43,296 nt of DNA from Chryseobacterium gleum (lineage in GTDB: Bacteria > Bacteroidota > Bacteroidia > Flavobacteriales_D > Sanyastnellaceae), in contig CAMCTV010000005.1 in NCBI GenBank assembly GCA_945878635.1, positions 1-43,296 on the forward strand, given 5' to 3'. The position numbers and the translations under genes are program-made. Below, in pieces: positions 16,097-25,849 of the stretch (position 1 is the first letter of the stretch; each line of letters begins with the position of its first letter). The notes below the pieces were generated by a model. It made no database searches, was not told where the DNA came from, and was given only the letters and a program-made list of their open reading frames with translations.

Positions 16097-19025
16097 CAAA
16101 CGGAATGACTAAATTATCTTCTTTGATAAAATAATAACCCGGTGTCAGGGTTTCACAATGAAGCAACACCCTATCAAAACCTTTATCAATCAACGGTTTC
16201 AGAACCTCCCTGCCACACACGTCCACCACTATCAAATTGTTAAAATTAATATTCTGTTTTTTCATAATTACCGTCAAAACTCCATTGTCAACAGGATTGG
16301 GATATAATGTCCAATTCATCTCCGACTCAGATACACTGTTCACTTCTTGATACTCATCGTAGACAATAAAATCATCCATGGCAGCCTCTACCAAAGACCC
16401 ACCGCTCAAATTGACCGTTGGGCGCAAGCTATCTGATGCAATAAAACGAATCTTCATTTGCGCTGTTGGCGTCAAGATGTCCTCCACTCGATAGGCTGCC
16501 ATGCGCCATCGGGCGTCTGAAGTCATGGTGTTCTCCAAATAGGTCCACGTCGCTCCATTATCATTGGACAATTGTACTTGGAACCAATCTGCTCCTGGAT
16601 TGGCACCGCCAGGAGGACTATTGGTGTACCAACGATTATAAGCAATAATAGGATGCACATAAGGCGTAAAGTCCATGGTGGGTGATTGCAATGTGGTGTG
16701 ACCAGCATCTACGTCATTTGCACCAATGCCATCATTGGGCAAAGCATTTCCGGTAACAAAACAGTACTCCCCTCCTTCCGTAGTTTGCGTACCTGTTTGC
16801 ACAATGGTTCCCGGTGCAGCGTCCACGGTCAAACTGCTAATGGGCTGGGCCAATTCCCAAATCCCTGTTGTGGCATTGTCTCCCGAGACACCAGTTGACC
16901 AAGCGCCCCAAGGCTCATTGTTGTCGCAGTCTTGAACAGCAACAGGACTAACACCAATCAAGCTTAAATAGGGCAAGTTGGGATAGACGCTCAAATGCGC
17001 ACCCGCTGGATCTGCCGCTCCAATGTTGTTGTTGATGTCCGTTACAGTCATGTAATATTTCACCACAGTGGCCAATGGGTGCGGTCCAATATTGCCGGTG
17101 TATTGTCCACCACCCTGATCAGCCATGGGCATCTCTTGCCAATTGGCATTGTTGACCTGATAATGCAAGGCCACATCACTCACATAATTGGTGTAGGGAA
17201 AATCCAAATTCAATCCTGACTCCAAAATAATTGTTGTATTCTCTGTCAAGAAAGGCTCGTTCAAGTGAACCAACTCTGCACTAGAAATCAAAGAGATTCC
17301 GTGCATGTAAAACCCTTGAACAATGGCATTGCCATTCGGCGTCCCATTGGTGATGTCGCCGTCCTCGTCGTCGGTCAATAGCAAATCGATCAAAACATCC
17401 GTATAGGCTTGCCCTTCGTTTCCATCGGCTGCCATGGCTTGAAGGCCGGCGTAGGTCTCGACGAATAGCGGAATGGTAGTATTCCAATCGGCGCCCATCA
17501 ACAAATGGGTGTCCCACCATGCTCCCATCAGAATTTCCCCATCTTGATGCACTTCGCCCACCAAGTCCATGGGATATACTTTGGGGTTAATGTCGTAGCG
17601 GCGAATGGGATCTAGATTGTCCACGTAGAATCCACTGCCCAAAATGGGATTATTGCTCAACGAAATGGCCCAAAAATCAGCGTAAGCCTCGCCAATGGCG
17701 CCATTCATAAAGAATCCGCCCATGGATTGATAATAATTGTCATTGATGCCATGGCCATACTCATGGTAGGCAACATCAGGAATATTGGAGGTCGCATTGC
17801 ATCCATTGGCCAAATCATAGAAGTTGATAGATGTACCATCATAAAACGCGTTGCAGTCTCCCCCTGTCACATCAATGTTGGTGGGCAATTGAAAATCCAT
17901 GCCTGTAAAATCAGGCATCCACAACTTCATGTGATCATGAATGTCTTGCACACTGCGGTAGGCGGTTCGTTCTTTGATATTGGAATCGCTGTCAAAAGAG
18001 ACAACGTTACTTCCCTCTTGCAAAGTAGCGCTAAATGATGGTGTTGTGGTTCCAGAATAAACACGGGCCCAAGGACCCTCTAAAGAAAAAGTCGCATTGA
18101 AAGGACCCACTTGCGGGATATTGACGTTGCCATTGCCATCGGTATAATAGGTTGAACCATTGGCCACGATTTTCAAATTGGGCAAAACACCTTGCACGGG
18201 TGCATCCCAAGGAGATGTCAGATAATAAGATGAACCAACATTCACATCCACGGCCAAAACGTCGCTGCAAGACTTGGTGCAAGGCTTTCCTGGAGTGTGT
18301 GAGTGGGCTACTTGGTTTTTCCGCATCCACACTTGGCCCGTGAGCGCGTCTACATAAGTCAAATAATGTTGAGGAATTCCTGTGGCATTGTGCGCATGGA
18401 TCATGACCTCATAAACCAATCGCAAGGTTTGCTCTTGTTGGGTATATACTGGCAATAATTTCATCAACTCCGAAGTCCAAGCGGTGTCCAACAATGTCGG
18501 TAATCCTTCCAAAGCCTTATCCAACGCTGCTTGACCATTAATGGCAGGAATTGTCACTACATCTTTTGTAGAGAACAAATCTGCTCCAAAAGAAACAATA
18601 CCTTGTGTTACGCGCTCTGTCTTGAATTGAGAAAAGAGCACTTCCAATCCGTTGTATTCTTGTACAAAACGATGAATGGTCTTTTTACCTGTTCTGATCA
18701 AAGGCATTTCATTCAGTTGGTATCCATTCCACCCAAATGTCTCCATCACTTCCTGCTGAAACTGCTCATCGGAAACGGAAATGGCTTTACCCCACGCTTT
18801 GTGAAGGTTTTGATTTTGCTCGTTAAAAATCACCGACCAACCCTCATGCGTTGCGGAAAATTGCTTCCAACTTTCTTGGTTGCGCAGGGCTTGTTGATTT
18901 TGGTGCTGAAGAGGAGCAACTTTGGTTAATCGAACCTCGAAAGGGTCATGACTCATTTCCAGGTTGCTCTGCCCAAAGGCTGCAGTACCTATGAAAAATA
19001 AAAAGAGGGATAAAATTTTTTTCAT
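16086..19025 (-). CDS. Secreted zinc metallopeptidase, fungalysin (M36)-like, with T9SS sorting domain
   Basis: A 979-residue exported protease. It has a signal peptide (1-19, cut near AAFGQ) and a pro-region (about 30-225) resembling the fungalysin/thermolysin propeptide, with LIRTGKKTIHRFVQEYNGLEVLFSQF in pieces. The catalytic domain (about 250-575) has the zinc motif HEYGH (421-425) and the third ligand in GAIGEAYADFW (E446). EVHQDGEILMGAWWD follows, as in M36 enzymes. Later come a beta-sandwich region, a region similar to immunoglobulin or jelly-roll accessory domains, and a terminal sorting domain (LYPNPVDNG, VVDVCGREVL, LTPGYYFIK). It is predicted to be released or attached at the surface after T9SS export. 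An inverted repeat covers its start codon. Confidence 0.9.
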   Translation of the reverse strand: MKKILSLFLFFIGTAAFGQSNLEMSHDPFEVRLTKVAPLQHQNQQALRNQESWKQFSATHEGWSVIFNEQNQNLHKAWGKAISVSDEQFQQEVMETFGWNGYQLNEMPLIRTGKKTIHRFVQEYNGLEVLFSQFKTERVTQGIVSFGADLFSTKDVVTIPAINGQAALDKALEGLPTLLDTAWTSELMKLLPVYTQQEQTLRLVYEVMIHAHNATGIPQHYLTYVDALTGQVWMRKNQVAHSHTPGKPCTKSCSDVLAVDVNVGSSYYLTSPWDAPVQGVLPNLKIVANGSTYYTDGNGNVNIPQVGPFNATFSLEGPWARVYSGTTTPSFSATLQEGSNVVSFDSDSNIKERTAYRSVQDIHDHMKLWMPDFTGMDFQLPTNIDVTGGDCNAFYDGTSINFYDLANGCNATSNIPDVAYHEYGHGINDNYYQSMGGFFMNGAIGEAYADFWAISLSNNPILGSGFYVDNLDPIRRYDINPKVYPMDLVGEVHQDGEILMGAWWDTHLLMGADWNTTIPLFVETYAGLQAMAADGNEGQAYTDVLIDLLLTDDEDGDITNGTPNGNAIVQGFYMHGISLISSAELVHLNEPFLTENTTIILESGLNLDFPYTNYVSDVALHYQVNNANWQEMPMADQGGGQYTGNIGPHPLATVVKYYMTVTDINNNIGAADPAGAHLSVYPNLPYLSLIGVSPVAVQDCDNNEPWGAWSTGVSGDNATTGIWELAQPISSLTVDAAPGTIVQTGTQTTEGGEYCFVTGNALPNDGIGANDVDAGHTTLQSPTMDFTPYVHPIIAYNRWYTNSPPGGANPGADWFQVQLSNDNGATWTYLENTMTSDARWRMAAYRVEDILTPTAQMKIRFIASDSLRPTVNLSGGSLVEAAMDDFIVYDEYQEVNSVSESEMNWTLYPNPVDNGVLTVIMKKQNINFNNLIVVDVCGREVLKPLIDKGFDRVLLHCETLTPGYYFIKEDNLVIPFVVK

Positions 19026-19031
19026 CCCTCT
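19004..19031 (-). promoter_or_regulatory. Hairpin over the start codon of the metallopeptidase gene
   Basis: In the mRNA, AGAGGGAT (19031-19024) includes the first two bases of the ATG, and ATCCCTCT (19011-19004) lies 12 bases downstream, giving a perfect 8-bp stem. It would hide both the purine-rich AGAGGG stretch and the start codon. This may lower or condition translation. It could also be chance. Confidence 0.45.
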
Positions 19032-19064
19032 AACATACCGTTTATTTTGGAAAACGTCAAAAAT

Positions 19065-19253
19065 TTAACGATTTTCTTTCTCGGACTTTTCCCTCTTTTC
19101 TTCTTTGCTCGTTGTAAAATAAGAAAACAAACTCTGCATCACCTCTTCGCGGGCTTCCAATTCTCGTTGCAATTTGGCATTTTGTTCTGCCAATGCTTCA
19201 TTGTCTCTTTTCAAAGCTTGCAACTCTTCTGGGGTTTGCTTTTTATTCTCCAT
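19065..19253 (-). CDS. Small coiled-coil protein
   Basis: A 62-residue highly charged protein, almost wholly predicted coiled coil (LQALKRDNEALAEQNAKLQ), with a Lys/Glu-rich tail. The open frame extends to a TTG at 19271, but the ATG at 19253 is the sensible start. It follows the bifunctional nuclease gene by 18 bases and is probably the last gene of the etfB-etfA operon. The heptad-type leucine and alanine spacing is directly visible. The function is unknown. Confidence 0.6.
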   Translation of the reverse strand: MENKKQTPEELQALKRDNEALAEQNAKLQRELEAREEVMQSLFSYFTTSKEEKREKSEKENR

Positions 19254-19271
19254 GTGGGTAAAGTTAATCAA

Positions 19272-19853
19272 TTAATCTGTTTTTCGCTTCGCGATTTCAT
19301 CCCGAATTTGACTAGCACGTTCATAGTCTTCTTCTTCCAAAGCTTCTTTTAACGTATCCTCCAATTCAGCAAGACTCAACTCTTGAGCATCCTCAGTGTC
19401 TAGATCTGGCAAATTGCCATAATGACCCAAGGCTTTTTCGTCTTGGTGAGTGATGGCATTCTCTTTCAAAATAAATTCTTGACAGAAAATAGGACAATCA
19501 AATCGCAGGGCAATGGCTACTGCATCGCTGGTGCGCGAATCAATCTCCACTTGTCTGCTGTCCATGATGGCAATCAATTTGGCGTGAAAAACGCCTTCCT
19601 TGAAATTGTAAATTTCCACTTCCAATACTTCAATGCCAAAAGATGTAGCCAATGTTTTGATCAGGTCATGGGTAAGTGGACGCAGCGGTTCAATTCGTTC
19701 CATGGCAATGGCGATGGCCTGTGCTTCACCACCACCGATAATGATGGGCAAGCGCCAGATGCTTTCCATATCCATCAGCACCATTTGGTACGCACCTGAT
19801 GTGGTCCCGCTGGGGCTGATGTCAGCAACGTGCAATTGAATTCTTTTGGCCAC
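19272..19853 (-). CDS. Bifunctional nuclease (DUF151) family protein with C-terminal UVR motif
   Basis: A 193-residue protein. Residues 1-135 form the BFN/DUF151 domain, a compact alpha/beta fold with LPIIIGGGEAQAIAIAMERI, PLTHDLIKTLATSFG and IDSRTSDAVAIALRFDCPIF. Family members have been reported as RNase/DNase in plants and mycobacteria, but the catalytic role in bacteria is poorly defined. Residues about 163-190 (LEDTLKEALEEEDYERASQIRDEI) match the UvrB/UvrC interaction motif, a helical hairpin. The gene begins 3 bases after etfA ends, so it shares that operon. Confidence 0.88.
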   Translation of the reverse strand: MAKRIQLHVADISPSGTTSGAYQMVLMDMESIWRLPIIIGGGEAQAIAIAMERIEPLRPLTHDLIKTLATSFGIEVLEVEIYNFKEGVFHAKLIAIMDSRQVEIDSRTSDAVAIALRFDCPIFCQEFILKENAITHQDEKALGHYGNLPDLDTEDAQELSLAELEDTLKEALEEEDYERASQIRDEIAKRKTD

Positions 19854-19856
19854 CGT

Positions 19857-20813
19857 TTATTTGTTAGCGTTAAACGTTTTTGCCGCTGCAATGATTTGGG
19901 GCAACACTTCAAAGGCATCCCCTACAATTCCATAATCTGCGGCTTTGAAGAAAGGTGCTTCTGCATCTTTGTTAATGACCACAATCACCTTGCTACCGTT
20001 GACGCCTGCCAAATGTTGGATGGCACCACTGATACCAACTGCAATATATAAGTTGGGACGAATAGCAATTCCTGTCTGTCCCACGTGCTCATGATGAGGT
20101 CTCCAACCGATATCTGAAACAGGACGAGAACAAGCGGTTGCGGCTCCCAATTCCTTGGCCAACTCCTCAATGGGGCTCCAATGCTCTGGACCTTTCATGC
20201 CACGACCACCACTTACCACTATGTCCGCCTCTGGCAATGGAATACCTGCATCATCGTGGTTTCCTTTAACCTCGACCAACTTCACTTGATCATTTCCTCC
20301 AGCACTCTCTGCGCTCATTGTACAAGCGCCTCCTATCTTCTTCACGCCAAAAGAATTGGGCAAAACAGTCAAAACCACTTTGTTGTTTTTTGAAGCAACT
20401 TCAGCTATTGCTTTACCGGAAAATACGTTGCGCTTTACAACAACACCATTTCCACTAGCAGAAGCCATTTGTGTGGCTCCTGATATCAATGAAGCTCCGC
20501 TTCTGATGGCAATGCGAGGAGCGATTTCTTTACCTGCATTGTCATGGCTGCACACCAATAATTGAATGTTGTGTTGATCAACCAATGACTGAATTTTATC
20601 TGTAATGGATTGGCTGTTGTGCTGCCCTGTAATGTTTATTGCGTTGCTTACGCCCACTTCACCCAATCCGGCATCACCTTGAATCTCCCCGAAAATAACA
20701 GCTGTAATATCAGCTGAATTTCCTGCATGCATTGCAATGGCATAAGATGCCGCTTCCAATCCAGCCTTGGTGGCCTTACCATTGTGGTTTTCTACAAATA
20801 CTAATGTTTTCAT
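19857..20813 (-). CDS. etfA: Electron transfer flavoprotein, alpha subunit
   Basis: A 318-residue ETF alpha subunit. With EtfB it forms a soluble heterodimer holding FAD (and usually AMP) that takes electrons from acyl-CoA and other dehydrogenases and passes them to ETF-quinone oxidoreductase. The N-terminal alpha/beta domain carries [13 protein letters not shown]. The C-terminal FAD-binding domain carries [38 protein letters not shown] and [16 protein letters not shown], which are family signatures. It starts 12 bases after etfB. Confidence 0.96.
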   Translation of the reverse strand: MKTLVFVENHNGKATKAGLEAASYAIAMHAGNSADITAVIFGEIQGDAGLGEVGVSNAINITGQHNSQSITDKIQSLVDQHNIQLLVCSHDNAGKEIAPRIAIRSGASLISGATQMASASGNGVVVKRNVFSGKAIAEVASKNNKVVLTVLPNSFGVKKIGGACTMSAESAGGNDQVKLVEVKGNHDDAGIPLPEADIVVSGGRGMKGPEHWSPIEELAKELGAATACSRPVSDIGWRPHHEHVGQTGIAIRPNLYIAVGISGAIQHLAGVNGSKVIVVINKDAEAPFFKAADYGIVGDAFEVLPQIIAAAKTFNANK

Positions 20814-20825
20814 GTCTTTCCTGGA

Positions 20826-21563
20826 TTAGATGACTTTGGCTTCTTCGTGTAACAATTGAATCAAGCTGCCCGCTTGATCTGCAGGAATCATTTTGCATCC
20901 GCTCTTAGCTGGAGGCATTTCAAACTGCTGCACTGCTGTGGCAGCAGCTGCACCGCAAGATGGAACTACAGCCAAAGGTTTGGTTCTTGCCGCCATAATA
21001 CCGCGCATATTGGGAATGCGTTGTTCTGCCATTCCTTTGGCAGCGGACACAACCATGGGCAAAGAAGATTCGAACACTTCAATCCCTGTTGCTATTTCTC
21101 TTTCTAAAACAACCTTGTTGTCTTTTAATTCCAATTTCGAAGCGCCAAAAACATAGGGCAATCCCAACATTTCAGCCATCATTCCGGGAACAACACCACC
21201 ATTGTATTGGATGGTCTCTTTTCCGCACAAAATCAAATCAAAATCGTTAACCTTGGCGTATTGAGCCAATTCTGTCGCAACAGCAAAGGCATCACTTTCA
21301 GGGGCATCAATTCTAACACCTTCATCGGCACCGATAGCCAGTGCCTTTCGGATAATGGGCTCATAATCTGCACCGCCCACAGACGCTGCAACAACGGTCC
21401 CACCAAGTGTTTCTTTTAATTCTAAGGCTCTTACCAACGCATACCATTCATCATACGGATTGATGATAAACGTGACGCCATTTTCGTCATAGGTGGTTGG
21501 ATTTGAAAATGCGATTTTCGCAGTGGTATCAGGAACTTTGCTGATACAAACGAGGATCTTCAT
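20826..21563 (-). CDS. etfB: Electron transfer flavoprotein, beta subunit
   Basis: A 245-residue ETF beta subunit, the adenine-nucleotide-binding partner of EtfA. The start MKILVCISKVPDTTAKI, the internal INPYDEWYALVRALELKE, the long mid-section LILCGKETIQYNGGVVPGMMAEMLGLPYV and VVSAAKGMAEQRIPNMRGIMAARTK follow the family closely. It is the first gene of the etfB-etfA-nuclease-coiled coil operon. A TACCTTTG box lies 21 bases upstream of the ATG, and the ribosomal terminator lies just beyond it. Confidence 0.96.
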   Translation of the reverse strand: MKILVCISKVPDTTAKIAFSNPTTYDENGVTFIINPYDEWYALVRALELKETLGGTVVAASVGGADYEPIIRKALAIGADEGVRIDAPESDAFAVATELAQYAKVNDFDLILCGKETIQYNGGVVPGMMAEMLGLPYVFGASKLELKDNKVVLEREIATGIEVFESSLPMVVSAAKGMAEQRIPNMRGIMAARTKPLAVVPSCGAAAATAVQQFEMPPAKSGCKMIPADQAGSLIQLLHEEAKVI

Positions 21564-21583
21564 CAGTCTTTATTTTGTGGAGG

Positions 21584-21591
21584 CAAAGGTA
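21584..21591 (-). promoter_or_regulatory. -7 promoter element upstream of etfB
   Basis: TACCTTTG on the minus strand fits the Bacteroidota -7 consensus TAnnTTTG. No TTG is found at the ideal 19-base spacing, because that interval falls in the terminator hairpin of the ribosomal operon. A start near 21577 would give a leader of about 14 bases. Confidence 0.5.
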
Positions 21592-21603
21592 GTCATGGAA
21601 AAC

Positions 21604-21632
21604 AAAAAAGCCATCGAATCGATGGCTTTTTT
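21604..21632 (-). terminator. Intrinsic terminator of the ribosomal protein operon
   Basis: AAAAAAGCCATC (21604-21615) and GATGGCTTTTTT (21621-21632) form a perfect 12-bp stem around a five-base loop. The T-run closes the stem on either strand. It lies 20 bases after the rplQ stop codon and could work in both directions, but its natural use is to end the rpsL-rplQ transcript. Confidence 0.9.
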
Positions 21633-21651
21633 CAATGATATTTTTTCAAGA

Positions 21652-22197
21652 TTATTCAGCAGCTGAATCGTCCTTCTTTTTGCGAGGAGCGCGTTTTGCT
21701 TTTGGTTTCTCTTCAGCTGATCCCTCTGCACCTTCTGTTGCAGTAACTTCCACTGATCCCTCATCTTCCTTCTTCTTAGCACCACCACGACGTGTGCGCT
21801 TTTTAGCAGCAGACATATCCGCTTCTTTGCCATAGATTTCGTTGAAATCAACCAACTCGATCATAGCCATTTCAGCGTTGTCTCCTTGACGGAATCCCAA
21901 ACGGATGATGCGTGTATAACCTCCTGGACGATCTGCGATCTTTGGAGATACCTCACGGAACAATTCCGTTACAGCCTCTTTGTTTTTCAAATAACTGAAA
22001 ACAATACGGCGAGAGTGGGTGCTGTCCGTTTTTGATTTGGTCAACAAAGGCTCAACATACTTTTTCAAAGCTTTAGCCTTGGCTACAGTGGTATTGATAC
22101 GCTTGTGCTCGATCAAGGAGTTAGCCATGTTCATTAACAAAGCTTCGCGGTGCTCTGCCTTTCTTCCTAAATGATTTACTGTTTTTCCGTGTCTCAT
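21652..22197 (-). CDS. rplQ: 50S ribosomal protein L17 with C-terminal extension
   Basis: The first 120 residues are a standard L17: [45 protein letters not shown] and [24 protein letters not shown]. Residues about 125-181 form an extension rich in Lys, Ala and Glu ([18 protein letters not shown]...), likely disordered. It is the last gene of the ribosomal cluster, 22 bases after rpoA and just before the terminator, its conserved place in the alpha operon. Confidence 0.97.
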   Translation of the reverse strand: MRHGKTVNHLGRKAEHREALLMNMANSLIEHKRINTTVAKAKALKKYVEPLLTKSKTDSTHSRRIVFSYLKNKEAVTELFREVSPKIADRPGGYTRIIRLGFRQGDNAEMAMIELVDFNEIYGKEADMSAAKKRTRRGGAKKKEDEGSVEVTATEGAEGSAEEKPKAKRAPRKKKDDSAAE

Positions 22198-22219
22198 TTC
22201 TTTACGCTATTTTGATCGA

Positions 22220-23212
22220 TTAATCGCGATCCAATTTGTATTTTGTTACGTTCATTCCGAACTGTAATCCTTTGTTCTCTACCAACTCTTCCAACTCGGT
22301 CAAGGACTTCTTACCGAAGTTTCTAAACTTCAACAAGTCGTTTTTATTGAATGAAACCAAGTCTCCCAAAGTATCGATATCAGCTGCTTTCAAGCAATTC
22401 AAAGCACGAACACTCAAATCCATGTCAACCAATTTGGTCTTCAACAATTGACGCATGTGCAAGCTGCTCTCATCAAACTCCTCAGACTCACGCTTGATTT
22501 CTGTTTCCAAAGTAATGCGCTCGTCACTGAACAACATAAAGTGGTGAATCAAAATCTTAGCGGCTTCTTGTAAAGCGTTCTTTGGAGTGATTGAACCATC
22601 ACCTTGGATTTCAAGAATCAACTTCTCATAGTCAGTCTTTTGCTCCACGCGGAAATTCTCAATACTGAATTTCACATTACGCATTGGGGTAAAGATGCTG
22701 TCGATGAAAATGGTTCCAACAGGAGCACTGCTGGTTTTGTTCTCTTCAGCTGGACGGTATCCACGACCCTTTTGAATAACCAAATCCATTTTGATTTTCA
22801 CCTTTGGGTCCATGTTGCAAACCACTAAATCTGGGTTCAAAACTTGGAATGCAGTGGTAAAGTTACCAATTTCACCGGCTTTGAATTGATCTTGGCCACC
22901 AATAGTGATGGAGAACTTTTCGTAGTCAGTACCATCAATTTGACATTTAAAACGAACTTGCTTTAAATTCAAAATGATTTCAGTGATATCTTCAACAACG
23001 CCTTTGATGGTTGAGAATTCGTGGTCAACACCTTCAATTTTGATTGAAGTGATGGCAAAGCCTTCCAAAGAGGAAAGCAAAATGCGGCGCAACGCGTTTC
23101 CGATGGTAATTCCGAATCCGGGTTCCAACGGACGAAATTCGAATGAACCAGTGAAATCATTGCTTTCAAGCATGATTACTTTGTCTGGTTTTACGAAATC
23201 AATAATGGCCAT
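22220..23212 (-). CDS. rpoA: RNA polymerase alpha subunit
   Basis: A 330-residue alpha subunit. The N-terminal dimerisation/assembly domain has [34 protein letters not shown] in family order. After a linker, the C-terminal domain (about 255-320) has [23 protein letters not shown] and [19 protein letters not shown], the helix-hairpin-helix type fold that contacts UP elements and activators. It lies between rpsD and rplQ, the usual alpha-operon order. Confidence 0.98.
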   Translation of the reverse strand: MAIIDFVKPDKVIMLESNDFTGSFEFRPLEPGFGITIGNALRRILLSSLEGFAITSIKIEGVDHEFSTIKGVVEDITEIILNLKQVRFKCQIDGTDYEKFSITIGGQDQFKAGEIGNFTTAFQVLNPDLVVCNMDPKVKIKMDLVIQKGRGYRPAEENKTSSAPVGTIFIDSIFTPMRNVKFSIENFRVEQKTDYEKLILEIQGDGSITPKNALQEAAKILIHHFMLFSDERITLETEIKRESEEFDESSLHMRQLLKTKLVDMDLSVRALNCLKAADIDTLGDLVSFNKNDLLKFRNFGKKSLTELEELVENKGLQFGMNVTKYKLDRD

Positions 23213-23235
23213 TCTTAAATGTTTTAGTTTATAGA

Positions 23236-23838
23236 TTACTTAGAATACAATTCGACGATCAACTGTTCTCTGATGTTCTCAGGGATTTGAACGCGCTCTG
23301 GATGTTTGATATACACTCCTGCTTTCTCAGCATCGTTCCAATCCAACCAATCAAATTTTTGACGGTTAGACAAAGACATTACGATAGACTGCAAAGACTT
23401 TGATTTCTCACGCACAGCGATACGATCACCAGCACGCAACAAATAAGAAGCGATATTCACAACATGACCATTAACGGTGATGTGACTGTGACCCACCAAC
23501 TGACGAGCGCCAGAGCGAGTAGGTGCAATTCCCAAACGATAAACAACGTTATCCAAACGAGACTCACACAAAGTCAACAAAATCTCACCGGTAACACCTG
23601 GACGAGCTGAAGCCTTCTTGTAAAGGTTTTCAAATTGCTTCTCCAAAATACCATAAGTATACTTTGCTTTTTGCTTTTCAGCCAACTGAATTGCGTACTC
23701 AGACTGCTTTGCACGGCGCTTGTTAGGACCGTGTTGTCCGGGTGGGTAATTACGCTTTTCTAAACCTTTATCAGGGCCATAGATTGCCTCACGAAACTTA
23801 CGTGCAATCTTTGTTTTGGGTCCAATATATCTTGCCAT
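23236..23838 (-). CDS. rpsD: 30S ribosomal protein S4
   Basis: A 200-residue primary 16S rRNA-binding protein. The start [15 protein letters not shown] lacks the N-terminal zinc cysteines, so this is the zinc-free form. NYPPGQHG, the S4 domain ([33 protein letters not shown]) and the C-terminal [20 protein letters not shown] are typical. It lies between rpsK and rpoA. Confidence 0.98.
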   Translation of the reverse strand: MARYIGPKTKIARKFREAIYGPDKGLEKRNYPPGQHGPNKRRAKQSEYAIQLAEKQKAKYTYGILEKQFENLYKKASARPGVTGEILLTLCESRLDNVVYRLGIAPTRSGARQLVGHSHITVNGHVVNIASYLLRAGDRIAVREKSKSLQSIVMSLSNRQKFDWLDWNDAEKAGVYIKHPERVQIPENIREQLIVELYSK

Positions 23839-23855
23839 TTTCTTAGTTCAATTAA

Positions 23856-24242
23856 TTAGATACGACGTGCTTTAGGAGGACGACATCCGTTGTGAGGAAG
23901 TGGTGTTGTATCCACGATTTCTGTCACCTCGATACCAACTGTGTGGATGGTTCGGATGGCTGACTCACGTCCAGCTCCAGGTCCTTTTACAAATACTTTC
24001 ACTTTGCGAAGACCCAAATCAAATGCTTCTTTACCGCATTGCTCAGCTGCCATTTGAGCAGCATAAGGTGTGTTCTTCTTTGATCCTCTGAAACCCATCT
24101 TACCAGCAGATGACCATGAAATCACCTGACCACTGTTGTTGGTCAAGCTGATAATGATGTTGTTAAAAGTAGATTGCACGTGGCATTGTCCCACTGCTTC
24201 TACAACAACGTTTTTCTTTTTCTTTTTTTCTACTTTAGCCAT
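23856..24242 (-). CDS. rpsK: 30S ribosomal protein S11
   Basis: A 128-residue platform protein of the small subunit. The basic start ([13 protein letters not shown]) is followed by [41 protein letters not shown] and the C-terminal [15 protein letters not shown], matching S11 along its whole length. It lies 24 bases after rpsM and 17 before rpsD. Confidence 0.98.
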   Translation of the reverse strand: MAKVEKKKKKNVVVEAVGQCHVQSTFNNIIISLTNNSGQVISWSSAGKMGFRGSKKNTPYAAQMAAEQCGKEAFDLGLRKVKVFVKGPGAGRESAIRTIHTVGIEVTEIVDTTPLPHNGCRPPKARRI

Positions 24243-24266
24243 GATTTGTATCTATGGTGCTATTGA

Positions 24267-24644
24267 TTATTTAACCGCTTTTTTCTTGTTCGCAACTGTC
24301 TTACGCTTACCCTTACGAGTACGAGAGTTGTTCTTGGTAGACTGTCCACGCAATGGAAGACCCAAACGGTGACGGATACCACGGTAGCAACCGATGTCCA
24401 TTAAACGCTTGATGTTCATTTGAACCTCTGAACGCAATGCGCCTTCAACTTTAATCTCCTCGGTGATGAAACCACGGATTTTTGACAAATCGTCGTCATT
24501 CCATTCTGATACTTTCTTGTTGAAGTCGATTTCGCTTGCACTTAAAATGCGACGCGCTGTGCTACGACCAACACCGTAGATATAGGTCAAACCTATTTCT
24601 CCTCTTTTGTTACGTGGTAAATCGATACCTGCAATCCTTGCCAT
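24267..24644 (-). CDS. rpsM: 30S ribosomal protein S13
   Basis: A 125-residue head protein that contacts the large subunit and P-site tRNA. The helix-two-turns-helix region [29 protein letters not shown], the conserved [20 protein letters not shown] and a basic tail ([15 protein letters not shown]) are all present. It follows rpmJ, as in most alpha operons. Confidence 0.98.
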   Translation of the reverse strand: MARIAGIDLPRNKRGEIGLTYIYGVGRSTARRILSASEIDFNKKVSEWNDDDLSKIRGFITEEIKVEGALRSEVQMNIKRLMDIGCYRGIRHRLGLPLRGQSTKNNSRTRKGKRKTVANKKKAVK

Positions 24645-24675
24645 TTTCTGATATTAGTTATATCCCAATTGGGGT

Positions 24676-24792
24676 TTATCCTTGTCTTTGTTTATACTTG
24701 GGGTTCTTCTTGTTGATTACATACAACTTCCCTTTCCGGCGAACAATCTTACATTCTGCCGAACGCTTCTTGATAGAGGCTCTTACTTTCAT
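24676..24792 (-). CDS. rpmJ: 50S ribosomal protein L36 (zinc-free form)
   Basis: A 38-residue gene found by direct translation. It starts [15 protein letters not shown] and ends NPKYKQRQG. The zinc ligands of the usual form (three Cys and one His) are reduced to a single Cys (C14); Ser, Asn and Tyr hold the other positions, so it should not bind zinc. It lies between infA (14 bases) and rpsM (31 bases). Confidence 0.96.
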   Translation of the reverse strand: MKVRASIKKRSAECKIVRRKGKLYVINKKNPKYKQRQG

Positions 24793-24806
24793 ACTTTCTA
24801 AGTTAC

Positions 24807-25025
24807 TTATTTGTATCTAAAACTAATTCTTCCTTTTGTCAAATCGTAAGGGGACATCTCCACCTTTACTTTATCTCCTGGTAATATTCGGATGTAGTGC
24901 ATCCGCATCTTACCTGATATGTGTGCAATAATAACATGCCCATTCTCCAACTCTACACGAAACATTGCATTGGACAAAGCCTCTACAATTACGCCATCTA
25001 GTTCGATCGATGATTGTTTCGCCAT
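24807..25025 (-). CDS. infA: Translation initiation factor IF-1
   Basis: A 72-residue single OB-fold protein that occupies the ribosomal A site during initiation. [58 protein letters not shown] and the end GRISFRYK are the family pattern over the full length. It lies between map and rpmJ. Confidence 0.98.
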   Translation of the reverse strand: MAKQSSIELDGVIVEALSNAMFRVELENGHVIIAHISGKMRMHYIRILPGDKVKVEMSPYDLTKGRISFRYK

Positions 25026-25052
25026 TTTTCTTTTCCTCTTCGGGTCTAGCCC

Positions 25053-25847
25053 TTATTTATTGTTATTTAATACCAAATCTACTTCTTTGAAACTGGATAA
25101 CACTTCTGCGTTGTTTTTTCTTACTACCATGGTGTGCTCAAAATGCGCACTGGGTTTGCCGTCTGTTGTTTGGATGGTCCATCCGTCTTTCAACTGCCTA
25201 ACGTTTCTCGTTCCCAAATTAATCATGGGTTCTATAGCCAATACCCAACCTTCTTGCAATACTGGTCCACTTCCCTTTCTGCCGTAGTTGGGAACCTCTG
25301 GTGCTTCATGCAAATTGATTCCAACTCCATGACCAACCAGTTCTCTCACTACTCCAAAACCATTATCTTCCGCGTGGGTTTGGACTGCATTTCCAATGTC
25401 CCCGATCCTATTTCCTGCCACCGCCTTGGCAATGGCCAAGTCCAAACATTCCCGGGTTACTCGAAGCAATTTGCTCACTTCTGGTGCAATCTCACCTACT
25501 CCAAATGTAAAAGCTGAATCTCCCCAATAACCATCTTTTATCACCCCGATATCCACCGAAACAATATCCCCCTCTTGCAAAGGATCACTGTTGGGAATAC
25601 CATGAACAACAGCTGCATTGACACTGGCGCATATACTGTTGGGAAAGTCATTGTATCCTAGGAAGCCGGGGTAAGCACCATGATCCTTGATAAAATCATG
25701 TACCAATTTATCCAACTCCGTAGTAGACACTCCCGGACGTATGTGCGATGCCAACATCGCTTGTGTTTTTCCAATAAGCAAAGAACTAATGCGGATGAGC
25801 TCAATCTCATCCTCGGTTTTTACAACCGGTTTCGCCCCCCTCGTCAC
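25053..25847 (-). CDS. map: Methionine aminopeptidase, type I
   Basis: A 264-residue enzyme that removes the initiator methionine. The metal ligands are visible in order: VSVDIGVIKDGYWGDSAFTF (two Asp), ELVGHGVGINLHEAPEVPNYG (His), LAIEPMIN (Glu) and AHFEHTMVV (Glu). No zinc-finger N-terminal extension is present. The start is GTG, 2 bases after the secY stop; there is no ATG before residue 30, so GTG is required to keep the conserved KTEDEIELIRISS helix. The position after secY is the usual spc-operon place, here without adk. Confidence 0.95.
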   Translation of the reverse strand: MTRGAKPVVKTEDEIELIRISSLLIGKTQAMLASHIRPGVSTTELDKLVHDFIKDHGAYPGFLGYNDFPNSICASVNAAVVHGIPNSDPLQEGDIVSVDIGVIKDGYWGDSAFTFGVGEIAPEVSKLLRVTRECLDLAIAKAVAGNRIGDIGNAVQTHAEDNGFGVVRELVGHGVGINLHEAPEVPNYGRKGSGPVLQEGWVLAIEPMINLGTRNVRQLKDGWTIQTTDGKPSAHFEHTMVVRKNNAEVLSSFKEVDLVLNNNK

Positions 25848-25849
25848 TG

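Noticed and set aside
19026-19064. Promoter for the M36-like peptidase (TTG-N20-TATGTTAG)
   Set aside because: The -7 box has a mismatch and lies only five bases from the ATG, leaving no room for a leader; kept out of the feature list.
21570-21851. Minus-strand frame of 93 codons over the end of rplQ
   Set aside because: It is a shifted reading of the Lys/Arg-rich L17 extension and runs through the terminator.
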